DNA from: Flavimaribacter sediminis
GTDB lineage: Bacteria; Pseudomonadota; Alphaproteobacteria; Rhizobiales; Rhizobiaceae
Reading direction: 5' to 3'
Assembly: GCF_019492055.1 (NCBI RefSeq)
Contig: NZ_JAICBX010000001.1
Span: 496,001 to 560,000 of the forward strand
DNA length: 64,000 nt
Below, one piece after another: positions 1-8,776 of the stretch. The translations under genes were made by a program, and so were the position numbers. Positions within the stretch are counted from its first letter, which is position 1, and the number at the start of each line of letters is the position of its first letter. The notes under the pieces are model-generated. The model did not search any database. It was not told where the DNA came from and saw only the letters and a list, made by a program, of their open reading frames with translations.

Positions 1-367
1 GCGCGCCTCGATCGCTCGCGCGCTGTCCTTCGATCCCGACATGCTGTTGATGGACGAGCCTTTCGGCGCGCTGGACGAGATCGTGCGCGACCATCTCAAC
101 GAACAGCTCCTCAAGCTGTGGGCGCAGACACAAAAGACGGTCGTCTTCGTCACCCACTCGATCCCCGAGGCGGTGTTTCTGTCCACAAAAATCGTGGTAA
201 TGAGCCCGCGACCGGGTCGCATTCACGAAATCATCGATTGCGATCTCGGCGCTGACCGACCGCTCGACATCCGCGAGACGCCGAAGTTTCTGGAAATCGC
301 CCATCGTGTGCGCGAAGGGCTGAGACTGGGACACTCCTATGATGACCGGGAGCCGGCGGAAAGCTGA
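1..367 (+). CDS. ABC transporter ATP-binding protein, 3' part (truncated at window start)
   Basis: This is the C-terminal part of an ATPase that powers import through the two permeases encoded just downstream. The open frame enters at base 2. It shows the end of the signature helix (RASIARALSFDPD), Walker B with the D-loop (LLMDEPFGALDE) and the switch histidine (VFVTHSIPEAVFL). This pattern is typical of the nitrate/sulfonate/taurine (NrtD/SsuB/TauB) ATPase class. The start codon and Walker A lie outside the window. Its stop overlaps the permease start by one base, so the genes are translationally coupled. The family call is secure; the substrate cannot be read from this fragment. Confidence 0.93.
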   Translation, partial: RASIARALSFDPDMLLMDEPFGALDEIVRDHLNEQLLKLWAQTQKTVVFVTHSIPEAVFLSTKIVVMSPRPGRIHEIIDCDLGADRPLDIRETPKFLEIAHRVREGLRLGHSYDDREPAES

Positions 368-1263
368 TGACGGAAAGGCAAGGGGTGTCGGGCTTTTTCC
401 TGGATCGGGTTCTGCCGGTCGGCGTCGTCGTGCTGGTCATCCTGATGCTCTGGTACGGTTTCGCAGTGCTGTTGAACTCGAAGTTCGAGCTTGATCAGGC
501 GGCGCGCGCGGGCACGGAAATTTCGACTCGCGATCTGGTCGCGAAGACCATGGCCCAGGAGCGACCTGTGCTTCCCGCGCCCCACCAGGTCGCTACGGAA
601 TTGTGGGACACGACGGTCAACAAGAAGATTACCTCGAAGCGGAGCCTCGTCTATCATGGCTGGGTGACGTTATCGTCCACCTTGCTCGGGTTCTTGATGG
701 GCACGCTGCTCGGCATCGGGCTTGCCGTTGCAATCGTCCATTCCAGGGTTCTGGACAAGAGCCTGATGCCCTGGATCATCACAAGCCAGACAGTGCCGAT
801 CCTCGCCATCGCGCCGATGATTATCGTCGTCCTCAATGCGATCGGCATTTCGGGGTTGTTGCCGAAGGCGATGATCTCGACCTATCTGTCTTTCTTTCCC
901 GTCGCGGTCGGCATGGTAAAGGGGCTGCGTTCTCCTGACACGATGCACATGGATCTGATGCGCACCTACAACGCGACACAGGCGCAAGTCTTCTTCAAGC
1001 TGCGCTGGCCTTCAGCGGTGCCGTTCCTGTTTACGTCGATGAAAATAGCGGTCGCAATCAGCCTGGTCGGCGCGATTGTCGGCGAATTGCCGACAGGCGC
1101 CGTTGCAGGACTCGGCGCGCGGCTATTGACCGGCTCCTATTACGGTCAGACGATTCAGATCTGGACCGCGCTCATCGGCGCCGCCGTGCTCGCAGCCATT
1201 CTGGTGTGGGCTGTCGATATCGTCTCGCGGATCGTCATGCGCAATATGGGTATGGCGCGATGA
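367..1263 (+). CDS. ABC transporter permease (BPD_transp_1 type), first of two
   Basis: A 298-residue inner-membrane permease. Several hydrophobic segments flank an EAA-like cytoplasmic loop around MDLMRTYNATQAQVFFKLRWP, which docks the ATPase. The N-terminal ~90 residues hold one membrane anchor and a periplasmic stretch. The start ATG overlaps the upstream stop and the end overlaps the next permease as ATGA, so the system has a heteromeric permease pair. Among NMT1/THI5-type importers, paired permeases occur in systems for pyrimidine-type and riboflavin-type ligands; that substrate idea is inference. Confidence 0.92.
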   Translation: MTERQGVSGFFLDRVLPVGVVVLVILMLWYGFAVLLNSKFELDQAARAGTEISTRDLVAKTMAQERPVLPAPHQVATELWDTTVNKKITSKRSLVYHGWVTLSSTLLGFLMGTLLGIGLAVAIVHSRVLDKSLMPWIITSQTVPILAIAPMIIVVLNAIGISGLLPKAMISTYLSFFPVAVGMVKGLRSPDTMHMDLMRTYNATQAQVFFKLRWPSAVPFLFTSMKIAVAISLVGAIVGELPTGAVAGLGARLLTGSYYGQTIQIWTALIGAAVLAAILVWAVDIVSRIVMRNMGMAR

Positions 1264-2120
1264 ACTATTCCATCATTATCAGCGTTGCGCTCTTCTGGAT
1301 GGTCGCCTGGTTCATCAACACGAGACTGGCGGAACTGTCTCCGAAGAATGTGATCGCTGCGCGCGCCATCAACCTGCTGATACCGCTTCTTTTCGGCGTG
1401 ACATTGATTGTCATCTGGGAAGGACTCGCCAAGGGGTTCGAGATACCGGGCGTGCTTCTGCCTGCGCCGTCGGTCATCTGGGCCAGGATCACCGCCTCCA
1501 CCGATATTTTGTGGGCCGACTTCTACCAGACCTTCCTGAAGGCGGTGCTTGCCGGCTACGTAATGGGGTGCGGTTTCGGTTTCGCCACGGCGATCATCGT
1601 CGACAGGGTGCCATTCCTGCGCAAGGGTCTCTTGCCCGTGGGCAATCTCGTCGCTGCGCTCCCGATCGTCGGCATCGCGCCGATCATGGTCATGTGGTTC
1701 GGCTTCGACTGGCCGTCGAAAGCCGCTGTGGTCGTTGTCATGACCTTCTTTCCGATGTTGGTGAACACCGTGGCCGGGCTCGAGGCAAGTAACGCCATGG
1801 AGCGCGACCTTATGCGTACCTACGCAGCCAACTACTGGCAAACATTATTGAAATTGCGCTTGCCAGCAGCAATGCCTTTTATATTTAATGCGCTCAAGAT
1901 CAACTCGACCCTGGCGCTGATCGGAGCGATTGTGGCCGAGTTTTTCGGGACCCCGATCGTCGGCATGGGATTCCGCATCTCGACCGAAGTCGGCCGGATG
2001 AACATCGACATGGTCTGGGCGGAGATTTTTGTAGCGGCCCTTGCCGGTTCCCTCTCATACGGGCTCATCGCGCTGCTCGAGAGGGCTGTGACCTTCTGGC
2101 ACCCGTCCTACAGAAACTGA
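1260..2120 (+). CDS. ABC transporter permease, second of two
   Basis: A 286-residue membrane permease paralogous to the upstream one, with the EAA loop at MERDLMRTYAANYWQTLLKL. I chose the ATG at 1260 because it overlaps the upstream stop (ATGA) and gives the natural membrane start MNYSIIISVALFW. An upstream in-frame start at 1206 would lie deep inside the previous gene. The gene ends 26 bases before the binding-protein gene, which has its own ribosome binding site (AAGGAGAACTGAG). It should form the heterodimeric channel of the importer. Confidence 0.92.
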   Translation: MNYSIIISVALFWMVAWFINTRLAELSPKNVIAARAINLLIPLLFGVTLIVIWEGLAKGFEIPGVLLPAPSVIWARITASTDILWADFYQTFLKAVLAGYVMGCGFGFATAIIVDRVPFLRKGLLPVGNLVAALPIVGIAPIMVMWFGFDWPSKAAVVVVMTFFPMLVNTVAGLEASNAMERDLMRTYAANYWQTLLKLRLPAAMPFIFNALKINSTLALIGAIVAEFFGTPIVGMGFRISTEVGRMNIDMVWAEIFVAALAGSLSYGLIALLERAVTFWHPSYRN

Positions 2121-2146
2121 GAAACCACCAAAGGAGAACTGAGAAA

Positions 2147-3130
2147 ATGAAAAAACTGATTTCAACGACAATGGGGCTCGCCATGAGCCTGGCAGCCGGA
2201 TCGGCGCTTGCCGCGGACGATCTGACCCTGCAGTTGAAATGGGTGACGCAGGCGCAATTCGCCGGCTATTACGTCGCCAAGGAGAAAGGCTTTTACGACG
2301 AAGCCGACTTGAACGTCACGATCAAGCCGGGTGGTCCGGACATCGCTCCGGCGCAGGTGATCGCCGGCGGCGGCGCTGACGTTATCGTCGACTGGATGCC
2401 GTCCGCTCTCGCTTCGCGCGAAAAGGGCGTTCCGCTCGTCAACATCGCCCAGCCTTTCAAGAAGTCCGGCATGATGCTGACCTGCCTGAAGGAAACCGGC
2501 ATCGAGTCGCCGGAAGACTTTCCCGGCCGCACGCTCGGCGTCTGGTTCTTCGGAAACGAGTACCCGTTCCTGTCCTGGATGAGCCAGCTCGGCATTCCGA
2601 CCGACGGATCCGATGGCGGCGTGACGGTTCTGAAGCAGGGCTTCAACGTTGATCCGCTGCTGCAGAAGCAGGCCGACTGCATCTCGACCATGACCTACAA
2701 CGAGTACTGGCAGGTCATCGACGCCGGCATCGCTCCTGAAGACCTGATTACCTTCAAGTACGAGGATCAGGGCGTGGCGACGCTGGAAGACGGCCTCTAT
2801 GTCATGGAAGCCGATCTGGACGACGCGGCGAAGGTCGACATGTTCAAACGTTTTGTCGATGCTTCGATGAAAGGCTGGAAATACGCCGAGGAGCATCCGG
2901 ACGAAGCCGCCGAAATTGTTCTCGAATTCGACGAGACCGGAGCCCAGACCGAAAAGCACCAGAAGCGGATGATGGGTGAAATCGCCAAGCTGACCTCCGG
3001 TTCCGATGGTTCGCTCGATCCGGCGGACTATGAGCGCACGGTCAACTCGCTGCTTTCTGGCGGTTCCGACCCGGTCATCACCAAGAAGCCGGAAGGCGCC
3101 TATACGGACAAGATCACCGGCGGCATGTAA
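2147..3130 (+). CDS. ABC transporter substrate-binding protein, NMT1/THI5-like
   Basis: A 327-residue periplasmic binding protein. The first ~22 residues form a Sec signal (MKKLISTTMGLAMSLAAGSALA, cleaved near AADD). The mature part opens with LTLQLKWVTQAQFAGYYVA, the hallmark of NMT1/THI5-like proteins, which bind pyrimidine-like, thiamine-precursor or riboflavin-type ligands in related systems. The ligand here is not known. It is the last gene of the importer operon and is followed by a strong intrinsic terminator. Confidence 0.9.
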   Translation: MKKLISTTMGLAMSLAAGSALAADDLTLQLKWVTQAQFAGYYVAKEKGFYDEADLNVTIKPGGPDIAPAQVIAGGGADVIVDWMPSALASREKGVPLVNIAQPFKKSGMMLTCLKETGIESPEDFPGRTLGVWFFGNEYPFLSWMSQLGIPTDGSDGGVTVLKQGFNVDPLLQKQADCISTMTYNEYWQVIDAGIAPEDLITFKYEDQGVATLEDGLYVMEADLDDAAKVDMFKRFVDASMKGWKYAEEHPDEAAEIVLEFDETGAQTEKHQKRMMGEIAKLTSGSDGSLDPADYERTVNSLLSGGSDPVITKKPEGAYTDKITGGM

Positions 3131-3156
3131 GCGAGATCGCTTTTCTTGATGTTGTC

Positions 3157-3180
3157 AAAGGGGGCTTCGGCCCCCTTTTT
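3157..3180 (+). terminator. Intrinsic terminator after the ABC importer operon
   Basis: A perfect hairpin: AAAGGGGGC at 3157-3165, loop TTCG, then GCCCCCTTT at 3170-3178, followed by more T. Because the left arm begins with AAA it could also work on the minus strand, ending the radical SAM gene whose stop is at 3188. Confidence 0.9.
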
Positions 3181-3187
3181 CATGGGC

Positions 3188-5098
3188 TCAGGTTTGCGCG
3201 TCGGCAAAGACGGAATAGGGGATGACGGATCGCGTCCTGATCTCATCCCAGTTCGGCGCCGTCCTGAAGCCCGGCATGCGCAAGACGAGGCATAAAACAG
3301 CGTTGCCTTCCACGATCAGCAGGCCCCGGTTAGCAAGCGAAGCGACCGCATCGCGATAATCCCCATCGTCCATGTTCACGTGGGCGCATTTGGCGATCTT
3401 TTCGAAGGAACTGATGCTCGGGCAGGCGGCAAGGATTGCTGTTTCAAGCGGGCCAAGCGCATGAACCGCCACGTCGCCACGCCGTTGGTCAACGACGCGG
3501 GACTGCGCCCCGTCGGCAAAGTAAAGCAGGCTGGTTTCCTGCTCGGATTGCCACCGGATGATCGCCGTCTTCATCGCCTCGACCGCCTGATCAAGCGCCG
3601 CGTCTTTGGCCGGGTTCACGATGTCGTAGTGATAGGCGTAATCGTCGACGCGAACGCCATCGCCCGAATAAATATAGGGGTAGGCGCTGTTGGGGCGGAT
3701 TTCGACGCCGAATGATTCAGGATCGTTGAAATACGGGCTGAAGCGGTCGGCCCGCACCCTGTTGCAGCCGGCCGGAGCCTGCAAGTGTCGCAGATGCGGA
3801 ATGACGTGGACAATCGCCGCGTATTGCGCTGCAGTCTCCCCGGGGAAGCCGTAGAGATGGCTCCAGTCGACATAAATCCCGGCCTCCGCGCAGAGTTTCA
3901 GTATCTGGATATTGCGGATCCGGGTCGTGCCCTTGCGCATCGATTTCAGTACATCCGTGCTCAGGCTTTCGATCCCCGGCTGGATTTTGCGAATGCCGGT
4001 TCGTGAGAGGGCGCTGACCTGATCCCAGGTGAGATTGGCCTTTACCTCGAAATGCATCAGGAATTCGCGGTCGTCCTCAACGAACCGCGGAAGCAGTTCT
4101 TCGAAGAACCGGTGGTCGAGAATATTGTCGACAACCACAAAATCGGGTCCGTGCCGATCAGCGAGAAAATTGAACTCGTGAAACACGCGGTCGGCGGATT
4201 TTCTTCTGAACGCCATGGAAAGTCCGTTCAGGCCGCAGAAGGTGCAATGGTGCTTGGCTCCCCACCAGCACCCGCGTGAGGTCTCGACAGTGGGAACGGC
4301 AGGGCTGATGTCGCGGAGTTCGCTGATTTGACCATGCTGTTCGTAGAAATCCGAAAAATCAGGGATAGGCAACGCGTCGAGATCCGTCACGAGTCGCGGT
4401 TGCGACAACGGCGCGTCATGAGGATCATTTCGCGTAACGACGCCGTCAAGTTCGGCGACTGGCTCCTCGGAAAACACTCGCCGGACGAATTCCGGGAACG
4501 CGTCGTCTCCTTCGCCGAGGCAGACAGCGTCTATCTCCGGGTGGTTCCTGAGAAGATTGCGCCCGAGTTCACTCTCGCAATTGGCTCCGCCGAAGACGAG
4601 CCAGCAATCTTTCAATCTGCTTCTGATCCGGCGTGCAAAGGCCAGTGATGCGGCGGTTTGCTGAAATGAGGTCGAGATTCCGATGATCGCCGGGTTCTGG
4701 CTTGCGATCCGGTCGACGCACCGGTCGATGAAGTCGCTTGCCGCCTGACGCGCCCGGATCGCATCGCCCATCAGGAGAAGATATTCGAGTGATCCTGCAT
4801 AGTGCGACAGAACATCGTTGAAATAGGCGAAGTCCAATTCGTCAGATCGCGGAAAGACGAGTGACGAGAATATCCACTCCCCGAGAAATGACTGGTAGAA
4901 TTTCTCGTCGGTCAGGAGAGCATAGCTGTCGAGGCCGATGGTTTTGGCGAAATCGAAACTGAAATAATCAATGCCGCAGTCATAGCCGTCCTCCCGCAAA
5001 CGCGTAGCCAGGAGACTGAGTCCCAGACTGGGATGCTGGAGCGTCGAAAACGGCAGCGAGACGAGCGATACCCTGGCGCCTGGCGAAGGCCTGGACAT
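3188..5098 (-). CDS. B12-type radical SAM protein, RiPP maturation type 1 family
   Basis: A 636-residue enzyme. Residues ~10-215 look like a cobalamin-binding domain (AIIGISTSFQQ, then LVFGGANCE and CLGEGDDAF). The radical SAM core begins near residue 270 with SRGCWWGAKHHCTFCGLNG, placing iron-sulfur cysteines at C277, C285 and C288 in the unusual CX7CX2C spacing. I associate that motif with the 'ribosomal peptide maturation radical SAM protein 1' family. Residues ~535-620 resemble a PqqD/winged-helix-like domain that could bind a leader peptide. The gene starts 10 bases after the stop of a 101-residue putative precursor, so the two are co-transcribed. The chemistry (for example C-methylation) is inference. 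Confidence 0.88.
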   Translation of the reverse strand: MSRPSPGARVSLVSLPFSTLQHPSLGLSLLATRLREDGYDCGIDYFSFDFAKTIGLDSYALLTDEKFYQSFLGEWIFSSLVFPRSDELDFAYFNDVLSHYAGSLEYLLLMGDAIRARQAASDFIDRCVDRIASQNPAIIGISTSFQQTAASLAFARRIRSRLKDCWLVFGGANCESELGRNLLRNHPEIDAVCLGEGDDAFPEFVRRVFSEEPVAELDGVVTRNDPHDAPLSQPRLVTDLDALPIPDFSDFYEQHGQISELRDISPAVPTVETSRGCWWGAKHHCTFCGLNGLSMAFRRKSADRVFHEFNFLADRHGPDFVVVDNILDHRFFEELLPRFVEDDREFLMHFEVKANLTWDQVSALSRTGIRKIQPGIESLSTDVLKSMRKGTTRIRNIQILKLCAEAGIYVDWSHLYGFPGETAAQYAAIVHVIPHLRHLQAPAGCNRVRADRFSPYFNDPESFGVEIRPNSAYPYIYSGDGVRVDDYAYHYDIVNPAKDAALDQAVEAMKTAIIRWQSEQETSLLYFADGAQSRVVDQRRGDVAVHALGPLETAILAACPSISSFEKIAKCAHVNMDDGDYRDAVASLANRGLLIVEGNAVLCLVLRMPGFRTAPNWDEIRTRSVIPYSVFADAQT

Positions 5099-5108
5099 CG
5101 GGTCTGCG

Positions 5109-5414
5109 TTACATGCATCTCGGGCGGATCACCCCGTCGCTCGAAGCTAGATAGGCCGATCGCAGATCCTTCATGATGTCTTCGGTCTTGCGCTCGCCCG
5201 TGTCCTTCAGAATGCCCTGGATCTTCTTCATCAGATCATAGGCGTCGCTGTCCTTCTTGGGGTCGTCAGGGGCGTGAAGACCAAGAGAGGCTAGCGTTCC
5301 GTCGAGATCGCTGTGAAACTTGCTGCGAAAACTCTCGTCAATCATCAGGCGACCGAGGATGGTCTGAACATCCTCCAGTTTCAACGGATGTTTGTGGTGT
5401 GTTGCCTCGGCCAT
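5109..5414 (-). CDS. Putative RiPP precursor peptide, 101 residues
   Basis: A small protein directly upstream of the radical SAM gene, with a strong ribosome binding site (AGGGGG six bases before the ATG). Residues ~10-50 (LEDVQTILGRLMIDESFRSK, then DLDGTLASLGL) resemble leader domains of precursors served by this maturase class: a helix, an FRxxF motif, then a D-x-x-x-x-L-x-x-LGL turn. A charged helical region follows, and the protein ends ASSDGVIRPRCM, the only segment that looks like a core and the only one with a cysteine. No protease or exporter gene is adjacent. The function rests on similarity and context; it could also be a non-precursor partner protein. Confidence 0.7.
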   Translation of the reverse strand: MAEATHHKHPLKLEDVQTILGRLMIDESFRSKFHSDLDGTLASLGLHAPDDPKKDSDAYDLMKKIQGILKDTGERKTEDIMKDLRSAYLASSDGVIRPRCM

Positions 5415-5827
5415 GACGTCCCCCTGTTGATTGCGTTGCTTGAATAAACGCGATGTTATTTCAAGTGGATGCAGTAATTGTATTCCTTTATTCTAATAAA
5501 GTCTATTGACGAGCTGATGACAAACCTAACTATTTGTAGGTAATCGCAATTATAGCCAATTAGAGGCTGTATATCACGCCGCGGCAATCGCTAGTCTGTA
5601 GATTTTGAGAAATACCTATGTAAGTTGAAATCACGGAGGCGATCACGCGCATCCCGATTGAATTGCGTTCCATTGGAAATTGCGGGATGCCGGGAGTGGA
5701 GTGTTTTCAGTCACAATCACGAGTTTGGAGATGATTGTGGGTCAGATCGCAAATCGTTGGCCTTTGGTATTGTCGGAGGCGCACGCGGACGGCTATCCGC
5801 CGATTCGCCGATCGCGTGGTGGGCGCC
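5415..5827. promoter_or_regulatory. Divergent AT-rich intergenic region with a palindrome
   Basis: About 410 bases lie between the RiPP precursor (minus) and the cyclase gene (plus). The part from 5440 to 5620 is clearly more AT-rich than its surroundings, as expected for divergent promoters. It holds a perfect 16-base palindrome CTTTATTCTAATAAAG at 5486-5501 and a short inverted repeat ACCTA...TAGGT at 5524-5541. I could not place -10/-35 boxes with confidence. No open frame of interest is seen on either strand. Confidence 0.6.
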
Positions 5828-8776
5828 ATGGCCATTTCTGACGGAAAGATTCCGGTCAATATGGAGCCGACGGAACGCCGTTTCTGTTCGGTGCTTTTCG
5901 CCGACATCGTGCAGTCCACTGAACTCATCTATGATCTGGATCCGGAGGAAGCGTTCGAAAAGACCACTCCGGTGATCCGGCTGATCATGGAGGTATGCGA
6001 ATCCTTCGGCGCCTTGACGCGCAACACCGGAGACGGCGCGATCGCTTTCTTTGGCATCCCGAAAGCTGATGAAGAACACGTGCTGAAAGCGGTGCACGCC
6101 GGGTTGGCGGTCTTGAAAAACATGAGCGAGCTCGGGTCGGACCGCGTCGATCTGAGGATCGGCATCCATGTCGGCGAAGTGCTGGTTGGAACCATCCACC
6201 ATTCCAATGTCGAGGAACTCGCAGTGGCGGGCTCGACCGTCCATGTCGCCAAACGTATCGAGGAATCCGCGCGTCCGAACACGGTAGCGATCTCCGGGGC
6301 CGTACAGGAGATTATCGGCAATCTTTTCAACACGATCGCGCTCGGTGAAAAGGATCTCAAAGGCGTCAAAGACGCAACCGGGATCTACGAAGTGACCTCC
6401 CGCGACGAGACGGTCTCGCGCTGGGATCATCGGACAAGTCTCGGCCTTTCCGCCTTTGTTGGTCGGGAAGATGAACTCGCGCGGCTCAACGCAGCCTGGG
6501 ACCGTGTTCGCGACGGCGTAGAAAGCTGGATAGCCATTCAGGGCGAGGCGGGCGTCGGCAAATCCCGTCTGGCGCACGAATTTCTCGACCAGCGCGCGCT
6601 TGGTCCGCACACGACACTGGATTTTACATCCAGTTCGCTTGACCGGCATGTCGCCTTTCTGCCGGTCATCAACGAACTCGGACGCATCCTCGGTATAAAC
6701 GCCCGCAGCAGCCTCTCCGAAGCAACCGGCATCCTGCATGACGCTCTCGAGGCGGAGTTCGCCGACGATCCGATGCACTGCAACGCCTTGCTGTCGGTAT
6801 TCGGACTGATCGTCGCTGATCAGAAATGGGTGGAGCTTGGATCCGAGAAAAAGGCCTCCTATGTTTTCAGCAGTCTGAGTTCGGTGTTGGGGAAACTGTC
6901 AGCAGCGTCGCCGCTGGTCGTTCTCTTCGAGGACATCCACTGGTCCGATCAGGGCACCCGAAAATTTCTGGAATACATGCTCGAGCATTGGCGCGGAAAC
7001 CGGACTCTTTTTCTCGTCTTGTCGCGCGACGCCCTCGCGTTCGGCGGCGGAAAGGTGGAGAAGATCAATCTCCTGCCTCTCGACGAGAAATCGACCAACC
7101 GGTTCCTGGAGAATATTCTGGGCGATTTCGCGCAAAGCCCGACGCTCGAGAAAATCATCAAGAAATTCGGTGACAGAACGCCGCTGTTCATCGAGGAACT
7201 CAGCCTGCATTTCCGCAAGAAAGGGGTGATTGACCGCTACGTCGGTATGTCCGACGAAAAACTGGAACTGACTTCGCTGCAATTGCCGACATCCGTCCAC
7301 TCGCTGATTGCACAACGGCTTGACGCTCTGTCGCCGGAGGAGCGCAAGGCCGTTCAATTGGCGGCGGTGATCGGCAACACATTGCCGCTGGAGCTTTTTG
7401 TCGCCATGCTCGGAGACAGCGCGAAGGATGCTGACGCGCTGATCGGGACCCTCATCGACAATGGCGTGCTCCATAGGCAGAATGACAAGACCTGTCGGTT
7501 CAAGCATGCGCTGATACAGCAGGTGGCCTATAACGGCATGCCGCGGATGCGCCGTCGCCGCATTCATCGCGATGTCGTCGAGGCGATCGGCCAGCTTGAT
7601 CCTGGTCGTGATCCGGGCCTCCTCCAGACACTGGCTATACACGCGGAACTCGGCGAACAATGGATGACCGCCGCGCGCGGCTATCTCGACAGCGGCAATA
7701 TTGCGATTGACCGCGCAGCGTTCGATAGCGCGATCTACAATTTCAATTCCGCCCTGTCTTGCCTGGCGAAAGAAATGGAAAGCGAGACGGCGGCGCGGCT
7801 CGGCATTGAAATCCGTCGCAGAAAGCGGGTGGCGATGGTGCCGTCCGCGGATTTTCGTCGCATCCTCGACGTGGCCGAGGAAATCGAGGAATTGAGTCTG
7901 CAGGTGGGCGATCACAGTTCGCGAATGCACGCCATGGTCGACAGGACGATTTTGCTCACTGTCCTATCGGGAACCGACGAAGCGATCCGTGCGGGGCACG
8001 ATGCGCTGGAGCAATCAAATTCCGCCGATGACAGGCTGCATTCGGCCTATGCGGCCTTCGGCCTCGGGCAGGCATACTGGTTCGCTGGTGATTTTCAGCG
8101 CGCTGTGGATATCACGGGTCGTTATCGCGATCTGTTTCTCAAGGAATTTCGTGGAGCGTCGCCCAGCACCAACGGCTCCGTTTCCGTGCTCGGGCTTGCA
8201 ACGCGGGCGAACGCCCTTGTCGCACTCGACGAAATTCGGCTGGCCGAAGAGGAAATCGCGATAGTTATGGAAATCGCGGAAGAAACCGGAACAAGCTACG
8301 ACGCCAGTTTCTCCGCTGTTTCGAAAGGACTGCTGCATCTCGCAAAAGGTGAAGCCGAAGAGGCGATCACATGGTTGAGCGACGCTTTCAGCCGCAGCAG
8401 GGACGCCGGGCTGGAGGTTCTTTGCGCGTTCTCCGCAGCGCCGCTTATCCGCGCCTATGCCAATGCCGACAATTTCGTCGAAGCGCGCAACACGGCGAAA
8501 ACCGCGCTTGCGATCGCCGAGCAGAAAAACATCGATGCGTTCAGGGCCTGGTTGATGGCGGCGCAGATTGAAATGCTGTGCCTGGAGGGCCGCTTCGAAC
8601 GGTTGGATGAAACGTTGGCCCAGGTCATGCCGCTGTGCGACAAGAACGGATACAAGGGATTTCACGCGCAGATCGTCGCGGATGTCACGCTCGCCCACGC
8701 CAGGGCGGGAGGAGAGGATGCGAAACGCTTCACAGGCGAAACGGTAAAGCAGGTATTGCAGCTACCGCGAGTTTGA
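5828..8776 (+). CDS. Class III adenylate/guanylate cyclase fused to AAA ATPase and TPR-like repeats
   Basis: A 982-residue signalling protein, probably cytoplasmic. Residues ~17-150 are a class III cyclase domain with both metal-binding aspartates (D26 in LFADIVQST, D69 in NTGDGAIAFFG). The position that is normally lysine is arginine (R65). The usual transition-state asparagine is histidine (H139 in VHVAKRIE), while the arginine R143 is kept. An ATPase domain follows, with Walker A GEAGVGKS and Walker B LVVLFEDIHWSD, and then about 400 residues of helical TPR-like repeats. I used ATG 5828; a TTG at 5735 and an ATG at 5861 (preceded by GGAAAG) are alternatives. The stop abuts the stop of the convergent GMC gene with no gap. 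Confidence 0.88.
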   Translation: MAISDGKIPVNMEPTERRFCSVLFADIVQSTELIYDLDPEEAFEKTTPVIRLIMEVCESFGALTRNTGDGAIAFFGIPKADEEHVLKAVHAGLAVLKNMSELGSDRVDLRIGIHVGEVLVGTIHHSNVEELAVAGSTVHVAKRIEESARPNTVAISGAVQEIIGNLFNTIALGEKDLKGVKDATGIYEVTSRDETVSRWDHRTSLGLSAFVGREDELARLNAAWDRVRDGVESWIAIQGEAGVGKSRLAHEFLDQRALGPHTTLDFTSSSLDRHVAFLPVINELGRILGINARSSLSEATGILHDALEAEFADDPMHCNALLSVFGLIVADQKWVELGSEKKASYVFSSLSSVLGKLSAASPLVVLFEDIHWSDQGTRKFLEYMLEHWRGNRTLFLVLSRDALAFGGGKVEKINLLPLDEKSTNRFLENILGDFAQSPTLEKIIKKFGDRTPLFIEELSLHFRKKGVIDRYVGMSDEKLELTSLQLPTSVHSLIAQRLDALSPEERKAVQLAAVIGNTLPLELFVAMLGDSAKDADALIGTLIDNGVLHRQNDKTCRFKHALIQQVAYNGMPRMRRRRIHRDVVEAIGQLDPGRDPGLLQTLAIHAELGEQWMTAARGYLDSGNIAIDRAAFDSAIYNFNSALSCLAKEMESETAARLGIEIRRRKRVAMVPSADFRRILDVAEEIEELSLQVGDHSSRMHAMVDRTILLTVLSGTDEAIRAGHDALEQSNSADDRLHSAYAAFGLGQAYWFAGDFQRAVDITGRYRDLFLKEFRGASPSTNGSVSVLGLATRANALVALDEIRLAEEEIAIVMEIAEETGTSYDASFSAVSKGLLHLAKGEAEEAITWLSDAFSRSRDAGLEVLCAFSAAPLIRAYANADNFVEARNTAKTALAIAEQKNIDAFRAWLMAAQIEMLCLEGRFERLDETLAQVMPLCDKNGYKGFHAQIVADVTLAHARAGGEDAKRFTGETVKQVLQLPRV

